A DNA stretch of 64,000 nucleotides from Phytoseiulus persimilis (Eukaryota; Arthropoda; Arachnida; Mesostigmata; Phytoseiidae). Location of the stretch: the NCBI GenBank assembly GCA_037576195.1, contig CM075103.1:27364723-27428722 (forward strand), read 5' to 3'. Under the pieces are notes generated by a model. The model searched no databases. It was not told the DNA's origin and was given only the letters and a program-made list of their open reading frames with translations. Below are positions 33,913 to 43,123 of this stretch, piece by piece (the first letter of the stretch is position 1; every line of letters starts with the position of its first letter). The position numbers and the translations under genes are program-made.

Positions 33913-36083
33913 ATGAAGAGAATCGCGGCGGGATTCTTCTTACGAGTTACCTCGGTCGTACTCCTGCTCAGTTCCGTCGTCGCAGAAGACGAAGAAGTTT
34001 GGTGCAGGAACCCAGATGGCAAGCGAGTCGAATGGTTAGTGCTTTCGTGAGCTCGATCTCTGAGCCTTGGGATACTCAATTGACGACTCTCGCGCATACG
34101 AGGTCGGACTCGAGCGTTCCTGTTCCCTGTCTTCTCCAGCCAGTTCTGTTGGGACTGAAAGGCATGTCGTTCATTGTAGGTTTATCCTCTACAAAGTTCC
34201 CAAAACGGCCGGATCCGGCTTGAAAACATCAAGGCACGATCTCGAAGGATCCGAGTACGGTTACGCTGATCAAGACACGGTTAAGGGTTCGCGGGTATGT
34301 TTTTGAATCTTATCTCGGGTCCAAATGAGCATCGTGGTTCGGTCTCCGCGTGAATCGAATCGTGGAGCTGATCGGAGTGCTCTTGGCGTTGATTTCAGGC
34401 CTTCATTGAGGGTAGAGCGGGTATCTTCGATGACAGCAATAACCCACTCGCTAGGTCATTGGCGCGCCTATACCGAAATCAGAAGGCTCGGGCAGATCGG
34501 GTAAGTCTCTGCGACGCGGGTTTACATTGGAAATATGCATTGCGTCGTTAGAACAGGTCAAAGGTCTTCCGGCAAACGGTCTATCCAGAACGCTCCGCCG
34601 GATGTGCTGCCGCCAGTGGAGCAATGCTAGGCTGTCGGTTCTGGCCTCGCTTCCGACCATTCACCTCGGGTACACTTCCGAACAACTTGATCTCTCACAC
34701 TGTGCGTTTCATATTCATTCAGGAACTGACGTATATAGTTTACAATGACCAACCACCCCCGGATGTTTCGAATTCCACTTCGAATGGACACACGAAAGGC
34801 GTCGTACTATTCGGGGCGCGCAGTGGTCTATGGATTATTCACAGCGTTCCGAGGTTCCCCGACAAGCTTTTTTCTGGAAAATACTCGTTTCCAAGCAATG
34901 CTAGGGAGAACGGGCAGAGTATCATCTGTATAACCATGGATTCGAACGAGCTGAATACCGTTGGTGGGTTGATTCCGCATGGGCGCGAGGCGATTACCTG
35001 CGCCTCCTTTATGGATATGAATGTCGTTCCCATTTGGTCGAGTTTCTTGAAATTTCCCAATTAATACAGACGTTGAAAGTGATTTGGGACGTGAACCGCT
35101 TTCTTCATTGTAGCAACTCATCTGCGTCGGCAAAACCCGAATATGTACGCCTTCAATTCTCCACCAAAAATCCGACAGAAGAACAACGATCTTGATCTTC
35201 TGCTGGACAAGAAATATCTACGTCGTCAGCCGTATCTCCTGAAGGACCTGATACCCGCGATCAACGGAACCGTTTTCACTGCTTTTGCTAAAGGCGGTCC
35301 ATTGAACAAAGGTGAGCGGGCGACCGCCTCCAAGGGCGCCAACAGTCGGTCAGCGGGACGCTCAGGAATAACACGAATAATTCCAACGAAAAAGCCGGCG
35401 ATATTTTAATTATGTGCTCCTCGTTCCAGATGTATATTCAAGCGTCATTGCGCCGGCTCTAGGAACGGACCTTTACGTAGAATCTTGGCGCAACGGGAAC
35501 GGTGGCAGACTTCCACCCGACTGCTTCGACAAATACAAAGTGACCGATATCCAAAAAATCGCTCTGAAAATTGGGAAAAACACTCTGCAATGGTCCAGTA
35601 CTGAAGATCACTCGAAATGGGCCGTCGGTGACAACGGTCAATGGACGTGTTTGGGTTCAATGAATAGGATGGTAAGCTGTCCAATCCCTCCTGTCCCCCT
35701 CGAAAGACTGGCAATTCTAGTTAGAGAGCTTGTGCAGGGGAGCAGGGAAGGAAATCTCATTTTGATGGGCAAATAACAGAATACCATACGTTTTCTTGTA
35801 GCTGTCTCAGTTCAAACGTGGCGGGGAGACGGTTTGCCTGCAGAACGCCGGCGTGAACCAGCTGTTCTCGAGCGCCATGGCTGAGTTTGCTCCCTGTGGT
35901 CTTGAAGGCGCTCATACCAGAGGACGCTCCCACGTGATCGGAGAGATCGTTGGGGAGGAGCCGGAGAATTCAGAGCCGGTGTCTGTGCAGAATATGCAGT
36001 CCAGTCTGCGGTACTCGTGGGAAGAACAAAAAAAGAAGATCGCTGTTGAGATCGAAGGAGTTCGGTCTCTCGGACGTCGTTAG
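33913..36083 (+). CDS. deoxyribonuclease II (lysosomal acid DNase)
   Basis: Seven exons: 33913-34034, 34180-34294, 34399-34500, 34723-34963, 35114-35311, 35430-35671 and 35802-36083. They add to 1302 bases, 433 residues plus stop, with all phases consistent. A signal peptide (residues 1-24, LRVTSVVLLLSSVVA) precedes the mature start EVWCRNPDGKRVEWFILYK, where the WF-h-h-YK-h-P block is a DNase II hallmark. Exon 4 carries the first HxK motif (GHTKGVVLF) and IHSVPRFP; exon 6 carries the second HxK (EDHSKWAV). These two motifs form the metal-independent active site that cuts double-stranded DNA at acid pH, leaving 3' phosphates. Cys residues typical of the fold are present. Role expected: DNA breakdown in lysosomes or digestive cells. 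Starfish plancitoxin is a venom member of the same family, but nothing here points to venom use. An AATAAA near 36468 could end the transcript. Confidence 0.9.
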
Positions 36084-38327
36084 TGCAGAGACTACTTTTC
36101 GAGGAATCGGACGGAGCATGCGACTGAAAGAATGCCCACGTCCACACTACTCGCAATCCGCCGCAGGTTCTCCACAGCGGGGAACTCCGCAGGAAAGCTT
36201 GAGGTGGAATCGGCTCAATCGGCAGGCATCGGAACAGGATAATTCAAAGCTGATACGATGCGATTACCCAGATCTCCAGCCCGCAAACTGCCCAAAAGTC
36301 GAAGAATTCTTGGGACCGGCGTTTTCGGTCGAAATGTTTTGATAACCGTTAGCGGCTGAGAACGGCGTTCACTGTATTCCATCCCCGTTCCGACTTCGGG
36401 GTTCGCTCATGCTTGATTCAGAGCCGGATTACTGTCTAGGAAATGTCACTCACCCACGCGCATTGAATAAATCGGTGATCATCTGGGAACGGTCCACGCG
36501 AGGATCGAGCACAAGCGATGCGTTCTCTCTGTTTTCCGATGATGAGATCATAAAGATTCTACCCGAAATCGTTCTCGCGGCACCTTCATCTCTCCTCCGT
36601 CGCGAGCCGTGCCATTATGCCCCGGGTGTATATTTCGTATGGGATCGCCAATGCTTCCGATGACCAACAGAATGGATCGAATGAAGCAGCGCATCCTCGA
36701 AGGGATGAACAAAAGTTGACACATCAGAATATCACTTGGAATCAGACCACTACGGAGTTGACAGCGAAGTTGCCTCGAGTACTAATTATTTACCGCCCTC
36801 ATTCTTGCGGCAGATTCCGTCCTGACCCACACAGCAAGGGTGCGGAGCAAGTGTACCAAACTCAGAGGATGTTAAGCACGTAATGTCGCATTATCGAGCA
36901 GACTTCGAGATCATGCGATGCGGGATCGCGTTCCCGGTAGGGCACGACCATTTAAGAAGATTCATGCAAGACGGGTGTTGATATTCACCATCTTTGTTTA
37001 CACGTTTTCTGGAGGGATAAACCAACTACCGAATTCAGAAGAGGGGAGGTAATATCGATGGAGAGCCTCACGAGTTTCAGATTGCAAGCGCCGGAATCAA
37101 CGTGAGAAGCTCTCGAACAGCGTCACGCATTGACTAGGACACAAAATGGCACCACGTGGAGAACTCCTGGCACTGAATGAGCATAGTTTAAATGTGACGT
37201 AGGTTTCTTCGCGTATGAGACCTCGAAGGTCTCTCTAGGGGGGGAATCTGCTTCATCGAGTTTATTCCCAAGTTCTTCCTTCGAAGCAAAGGTACTCTCT
37301 CCAATGGAGGCGCCGCTGCCTCGAAGACGTCACGTTTCCAAATCAAGAGTTCGTCTGCTGCATGCTCCATGTTCGTGGCTCAATCCCACATTTCTCGGCT
37401 TTCGACTCCCTCGATGCTCTCGCATCCATTCTTGACAGACTTCGAAGCTGAGAAGCATCGCCCTTGCTGCAGGAGGTGATGTTCTTGGAGTCGGTGTTGT
37501 GAAAAAGTTCGGCTCATCCGCTCCCGCTCCATGCATCGTGCAGAGCTGGCGACGCGCAAGCCCGAGAGGTATCGAGCCCGCGATTTGGCAAGCATGAGAA
37601 CCCTTCGAGCTGTCCGCCGTGGGGCCTCGAAACAGCCTGTAGGAGTCGCTTAAGTTCTTAGAGTCGGATATTCGATATCCTCGCGAAACGCCCGCAGAAA
37701 TCTCGCCTCTGCAGCGCTAACTCCTATAACTCTGGTCGATTATCCCCGATATCCTTTCTTCCAGAGCTTCCTTCTAGAGCGGAGCTCTGGTAGTTCCGCG
37801 GATTCCGACGCCCAGCGATGTGCAGTCATGAAGCGAGCAGGGCTTGCGCATCTGAGCCATCATACAGTCGAATAATTCAGCGGATAACTTTTTGAGCAAG
37901 GAGGCATGCTGGTACGCCCGCCACTCGGGAGCCGCATTGGACAGGGCAAGGTTGAGCCTCCATCCGCGGAATTGACGTCGGATGTCTCAAAGAAGGAATA
38001 ACACTGAAGATACGCTGGCGCCATCCAATGTCCAGAGACGGCAGAGGGCTCTGGCTCGCGGTATTCCTTGCTCCAGCGAGATCCGGTCTCACGGCACCGA
38101 ACTCTTCCTCCATAGAAGCTGCTCATTCCGATCTGACAGCTCCGAAGCTCAGACGGAACACGACGAGACGTCGTGCAGGCTCAGTATCAGCCGAGGATGA
38201 TCTAAGGAACGGTTCCGTCCAGATTTGACCGCTGGATCTACCGCTGTTCATCCCAAAACTCAGCTCTGAATTCATTCTCTACCTGGAAGTATCCCGGGAA
38301 GCAAGACAGCAACACGTTTCCTTGATT
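36084..38327. other. stretch without a confident gene
   Basis: Includes the likely 3' untranslated part of the DNase II transcript. Minus frames at 37380-37595 (Arg/Ser-rich N-terminus) and 37860-38126 are open but have no recognisable domains or splice partners. Confidence 0.35.
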
Positions 38328-38603
38328 TCAAACAGATTTATTCATCTGATCGTGGATGAGACAGCGCGTCAGTCCAAACAGCCGATGGAAGCAGTCTTTC
38401 GCGCTCTGAGAAGCTTTCTCGTAGAGCCTGTCGTGATTCAAGAGGAGCCCTTTTCGGCGGAACCCGATTTTGCCGCTCCAACTGCCTCCGTCGTACTCGA
38501 CCTCGTAGGTTTTCGTGAAGCCTCGCCCAACAACTCCGGGCTCTCCGCAAATCGTGATCATGAACACGCCGATCAGGAAAGCGACCATGGATGAAAGGTT
38601 CAT
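38328..38603 (-). CDS. small secreted protein, 91 residues
   Basis: The ATG at 38601-38603 starts a signal peptide (MNLSSMVAFLIGVFMITICG) followed by a basic, polar mature part with GRGFTKTYEVEYDGGSW and two Cys ten residues apart (DCFHRLFGLTRC). The open frame continues upstream of this ATG, but that part covers the promoter (CTATAAAG about 55 bases above the ATG), so the shorter start is chosen. There is no intron. It diverges from another small secreted-protein gene whose ATG is 109 bases away. No family recognised; a secreted peptide of the salivary, gut or haemolymph type is only a guess. Confidence 0.62.
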   Translation of the reverse strand: MNLSSMVAFLIGVFMITICGEPGVVGRGFTKTYEVEYDGGSWSGKIGFRRKGLLLNHDRLYEKASQSAKDCFHRLFGLTRCLIHDQMNKSV

Positions 38604-38712
38604 CTTATTCCTTCTGGCGCAGAAGTGTGGTTCTGTTCGAAGTGATTCGACTTTATAGAGCCCCGAAGAGCTGGCGACGACAAACACGCGAATTACTTAG
38701 GATAAGTGACCA
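38604..38712. promoter_or_regulatory. compact divergent promoter between two secreted-protein genes
   Basis: The 109 bases between the two ATG codons contain CTTTATAGAG at about 38649-38658. Read on the minus strand it is CTCTATAAAG, a good TATA box 45-55 bases above the minus ATG. Read on the plus strand it is TTTATAG, 55-60 bases above the plus ATG. One near-palindromic TATA-like element could serve both directions. No initiator motif is certain. Confidence 0.45.
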
Positions 38713-39105
38713 ATGATTGTTCTAGCATTCCTCTCTCTGGCCGCAGTGTTCGCATGATTTATAAGTTGGAATCGGCGGCTTCGGGCAGAAGATCCCGTAC
38801 ACGGAGCCGATGTTTGCTTATGCAATGACCGACAGAATCTGTCATCCCAGACGGGGTTTCGCGACTCCGCAGAGCCAACCGCTGACGAAACAATCGAGCC
38901 GGAGTTCAAGGTTGAAATGGAGGCATATCTTTGGAACACTGAGCGCATTACATTGTTCACGGAATCATTCGCCGTATCTCTCGCTCACAGAATGAGCTCC
39001 GATGTGCTGAATGGAATTCGTGAGAAAATTAAGATGCTCGAGACGACGAGGAAACGGGGATCCATCTCAATCGAAGATCAAATCGTTCTAACAGCTGTTG
39101 TGTGA
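38713..39105 (+). CDS. small secreted protein, two exons, 95 residues
   Basis: Exon 1 (38713-38745) encodes MIVLAFLSLAA, a signal-peptide core. Exon 2 (38851-39105) encodes an acidic then helical mature part starting TGFRDSAEPTADETIEPEFK and ending with a charged helix (REKIKMLETTRKRG). The 105-base intron is GT...CCCAG and both exons are whole codons. Without splicing the frame is the same but has one TGA at 38755, which is the main reason to infer the intron. The donor (GTGTTC) is weak, so a pseudogene with a single stop is the alternative. Together with the divergent neighbour it makes a head-to-head pair of similar-sized secreted proteins, although their sequences are not alike. Confidence 0.5.
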
Positions 39106-41133
39106 TGAAAGATCATTTCCAAGATGTATCTCAAGCAGGAAGGAGCAAACTATATGATCTCAATGATCATCGCAAGAATAAAGAACTCCAGGTTCCGTTG
39201 CTACGGAAGGGCTTCAGGAAAGCGACGAAAGGCAGATCCATTATCTGTTAACTGTGGAGCTGCGTTGCTTTCTGATCCCAAGGGTAGCACAACATAACAC
39301 AGCGGGCGACCGTCATTTTCCGGGAAGCATGGAGCCGTTTCGCCAAATTGGCGGGGAAAACATCGTGGGAGAAGCGCGAAAGTTCCGAGATCATGTGATG
39401 CAGCGTAGTCGATGAGAAGCGTTCTCAAGTGTCGTTTCAATTTTCATTGAGCAATGAATGTCACGCGATTCGTTCACGAATGAGGTGCTCCCCCGAATCC
39501 AAAGGCAAGCTCTCTCGGACGTGATAACTTGTCAAGCATTTCGAGTCGACGCCCTCAAATCGTAGAGTCAAGTTGTGCCTCCACCCTCCCATTCGAGGAA
39601 TTTCTCCCGGGGTACGCTGATTATCAAGCTCTTGAGTCCGAATAGGGTAGCATATACAGGGATACTAGATGCCAGGAGTAAATTTTTTTGAGAGTCCACC
39701 CGCTCTGCTGAATGAAGAGGGCAGAACCAATCTCAGGACACACGAAACAGAATCTACACGCTGTTCGCATTCTTGAACAGGGGGCGGTGGGAAAGAATTG
39801 AGAGAGTGGCGGCACTAGCCGATCTTTCTCTGGGACCGGGATTGACTTCAGTTGAACAGTTCTTCAGTTGAGAAGTGCCTATGAGTACAATCATTATCCA
39901 GAGAGAATTAACACGAAATCGCCGAAACAGCGCCGAGTATTGAGACAGATGAGAACCATTTCGAACCATGTCCATCTTTCACGTTTTAAAACGGAGCCTC
40001 ACGTTGCGACAATGGAGAAATCGAGACACTACAAGCGAGGGACAGAGGCGGGTTTGGTATCCGGTGTTTCTTATAACAAAGCAACGAGAGATGGAATCGC
40101 TTGGGATAATTGGGATAACTTTGCCATTCGTCGAACACACGGGTCCGGGAGAGGCAGGTCAGAGGCTGAAAATACAAATTTGATTGTTCCCACGTCTCGA
40201 TTCAGTTGTTCGTCTCGTTTTCGAAGTTTGCCGCTGATTTTCCGGCGCCTGTTCTCGGCGGACCTTCGTTGCGGTGCGCTCGAGGACTACGGCGCTCTTG
40301 CATACTTCCGGGCAACAGGTCAATCACGTATTTCGAGTTTTGAGAAGCTGGCATCCTAGATCTTGGAGCAGAAAGCGTCAACTCGGGGAGCGTTCCGTGT
40401 TTTGCCGCTGGATAGCATCGAAGGCCGGGCTTCGAAAGCTGCGGCGGGTTCTCTCAGACCCAAACGATTCAGAGGTCGAATGTGGAGCATGACGACGAAT
40501 TTTACGGCAGACAGTTACAACCTCGATTGGCTCAACTGATCGATTCAGAAAATGGTTGGAAATTATTCGGGGCTGCATTGTGAATCAAGTTGAGATGATG
40601 GAGAATCAAGAGGGCTCCCTCGTCTAATCGAAGGTTCGGGAGAGGCAGGTTCAACGCAGAGTTGGTTCATCCCGATACTGCGTCGAGCTCGATCAACCGT
40701 CGGATGTGTTGTACTCGCGAATAGGGTTATGCTGTCTCATCCGACTCAACGTTCGAATCGTGCGGCGGCTCTCCCTCGATTCTTGTGTCTTTCGCCCAGC
40801 GTGTGACACCGCCACCACTGTGGTTTTGAAGCTCCGGAGATTCTCAGAGTCTCAGAAAGTCAAAACAATGAATCCTCTCCAGTTGAGCGAGCGAACTCGA
40901 GGTTTGAACTTGTGCTCTCTCCGCTCAAGTCGAATTGCTCTATCAGATGGATATTCAGAGTGATTCAATCTGTGACGGAGTCAGACAGTTCCAATCGCAT
41001 CATCGAGTTCTCCTCTTGCGATGCCTTTTGCTTGACACAGCTTCTCTGCCATCACCTTATCGACCTCAAAGTGATTTCGAGTTCTTGGAAACGTCATCGA
41101 GATTTCACAGTCGTCATTATATCTTCCAGTGTT
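39106..41133. other. stretch without a confident gene
   Basis: Apart from the fragment listed near 40010-40210, no gene is supported. The part just left of 41134 probably holds the 5' exon or exons of the next gene; its frame stays open above the ATG. Confidence 0.35.
40010..40210 (+). pseudogene. possible fragment of a repeat-associated protein
   Basis: The plus frame contains KATRDGIAWDNWDNFAIRRT followed by GSGR. It recalls the A-x-DN-x-D...T-x-x-G pattern found in many copies of uncharacterised, repeat-borne arthropod proteins. Surrounding frames do not extend the match. Weak assignment from memory of the pattern only. Confidence 0.22.
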
Positions 41134-42105
41134 ATGGAGCTCCTCGTGCCAACTTGGAGCGCCGAAGCGGAGTATCCTGACTCCCGTGTCGTGGCCGTTC
41201 CGGTTCAGGATCTACGGGTGAGCGAAGGAGTCGTCATTTTTATGGCGCAGCGCGGAAATTCGATCCGCGATGCCTGAATACTGAATTCCGTCGCAGGAAT
41301 GTTCACTGATTGAGCCACCGGCGCGCATGCCTTCTACGCTTCCAGTTCCGGTCTGGCTTCCCCACAACGACCGGAAAGCCGTTTGTTATCCGATTCAACT
41401 CCTGGAGGAGGAGGAAGGAGGCGAACGCACAAAGCTGGTGAGTTATCCTTGATTCACGAGCTTACTAGCTACATTCATCGGAGCTCTCAGTAAAAGCAAG
41501 TTTTGCAGATGCCCAACACCTCACCGTTGGTATTGCCTCCGCTCCCGGGGAATACCGCCCTGCAGTTTCGGTCCGCCTCAGACCTTTCAAAGTCAACTAA
41601 ACTGCGCAATCAACCCGTGATACTCGTTTCGAAGTCCTCATCACCGATCTCACGGTCAAGTCCAGCTCCGAGGCCACAGTTCTTCGCACGCCCCGTGACG
41701 CGCGCTCTCCCATCATCTTCGCAATGTTCATACACGTCGCCAATACGGCCGACATGCCTCGCGGGTCCGACTTATTCATCGGCGTCGATTGTTCCACAAG
41801 CCCGTCAGCTACCGGCTCCCACAAGCACCAGCACACTCCAAACGATTCCGTTCCTGGGGCACGGAATCCGTACGACGAGATCGTGCATATTGATCAAATC
41901 GGTGTACGCTGTGCAACGATCGCTCCATACGATACCACCACTGGGTACCAAAAGGAAAAGATCGCCTCCAGCGGCTGAATCGTACGCTTATACTCTCACC
42001 GCGGAACAGCGCCGACTTTCATCGGACCGGGAAACGATTGTCAAAGCACAGCGAAAGATCATCGGAAGCACCTCGGCTCCGCCGCTTCCTACAAGATACC
42101 CATAG
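41134..42105 (+). CDS. unrecognised Pro/Ser-rich protein, three exons
   Basis: Exons 41134-41217, 41297-41437 and 41509-42105 (84, 141 and 597 bases) are all whole codons, giving 273 residues. Donors are GTGAGC and GTGAGT, acceptors TCGCAG and TTGCAG. The N-terminal part has hydrophobic patches (VVAVPVQDLR, LPVPVWLPHN) and an acidic run (LLEEEEGGE). The long last exon is low-complexity Pro/Ser/Thr/Arg-rich and contains TKRKRSPPA, a possible nuclear localisation signal, before a charged C-terminal helix (TAEQRRLSSDRETIVKAQRK). The frame is open above the chosen ATG (41134), so an upstream exon is possible. A nuclear regulatory protein is plausible but unproven. Confidence 0.52.
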
Positions 42106-42402
42106 TCCCGAGAGCAAAGCTATCTTTCCCGGCTGAACGGTTCCGTTCCGAATCAAGGGAAGGATTCACCCAGCCCTCACGATGTGAGCTGGTTTCTCTT
42201 ATAATATTGACGACCAAATCGCTCCTGCGACCTGAGAGAGCTCACCTGTTGTGAACACCGCCGAACTTCCCTCCAACTTCGCCGTCTGTGTCTCGTCCCT
42301 CATCCATGGCGCCAGCGAGCGCTGATGTATTGAAGGAATCGAGCCGGAATCCGGCTTCTCTTCAGCTGCTCCCAACTAGGGACTCAGCTGCCCAATTATA
42401 TC

Positions 42403-42636
42403 TTGAAGAAAAAACAGAACCTCTACGTCGTTGGAATGCCCCTCCTCACTCGAAGCATCCACTGCAGACATTCCGCAAGTGTTATCCCCTCAGAAAGCAG
42501 AAGTCGCATCGAAAGAATTCGACTGATAGCGCAGGAGATATACTCCGTGGTTTTTAACTTGAGCAGCGCCTTGGTGATGCAAAGTTTCGGAATTCGCGTG
42601 GAATTATTATATTGTGAGACCGATCTCGAACCCTAG
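42403..42636 (+). pseudogene. possible chemoreceptor fragment
   Basis: The plus frame ends with RIRLIAQEIYSVVFNLSSAL and then MQSFGIRVELLY. This fits the pattern of the helix and membrane segment in the second half of arthropod gustatory receptors (L-x-x-L-x-x-x-[VI]...N-x-x-[FS]...LLY). No intact gene surrounds it. It could be one exon of a receptor or a remnant. Confidence 0.25.
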
Positions 42637-43013
42637 GGTTAGATGGGTGCATACTTGAATCCAATGAGGTCTTGCTCTCGAACTGATGCCCCCGAACTTG
42701 GTGATTGATGATCATAAAGCGTATTGTTACAATCTCCGAACCAACGACGGAAAGGCCCAGATAAAGTGTGGATGTTTGTGGAACCAAGTCCAACTCGTAG
42801 ATCTTAAATAAGGATGAGATGGCGCGAAGATGTTAATCGTAAGCATCCCTCCAGATTCAGGGAATTATTTGTGCAGGCGATGGAAATCGCTCTCGGATTG
42901 ATCGCCCCCATGCGTGCTTGAACTCGTGAATGTACGCCCGCCAACACCGACGCGTTGTCGTCAGCTTGATAACGTCAATTCTGGTTGTCCGATCCGTCTC
43001 TTGACAGTTTATT
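42637..43013. other. spacer left of the satellite element
   Basis: No gene seen. The bases immediately outside the left inverted repeat (TTGACAGTTTATT, ending 43013) show no match to those outside the right one, so no target duplication is evident. Confidence 0.4.
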
Positions 43014-43093
43014 GAGTCGGCCGCGCTGTGCGCGGTTGGACGCCGTTCCCTGGCATCGAGGCACTTTTCTCTCTCTTCACTGGGTCAGCATTC
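43014..43093 (+). repeat. left terminal inverted repeat
   Basis: It starts GAGTCGGCCGCGCTGTGCGC and ends CTGGGTCAGCATTC. The outer 20 bases are GC-rich and internally palindromic (GCGC repeats). Partner at 59198-59277; about 9 mismatches over 80 bases by eye and no gap. Confidence 0.85.
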
Positions 43094-43123
43094 AGCATCA
43101 TGGTTTTTGAAAGTATGCTAACA

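Noticed and set aside
38328-38687. 119-codon version of the small secreted protein
   Set aside because: The extra 28 codons cover a TATA box and hide the signal peptide that begins at the ATG at 38603.
38713-39105. stop-codon readthrough or selenocysteine at the TGA at 38755
   Set aside because: A GT...AG intron with matching phase removes the stop; no sign of a selenocysteine insertion element was looked for or is needed.
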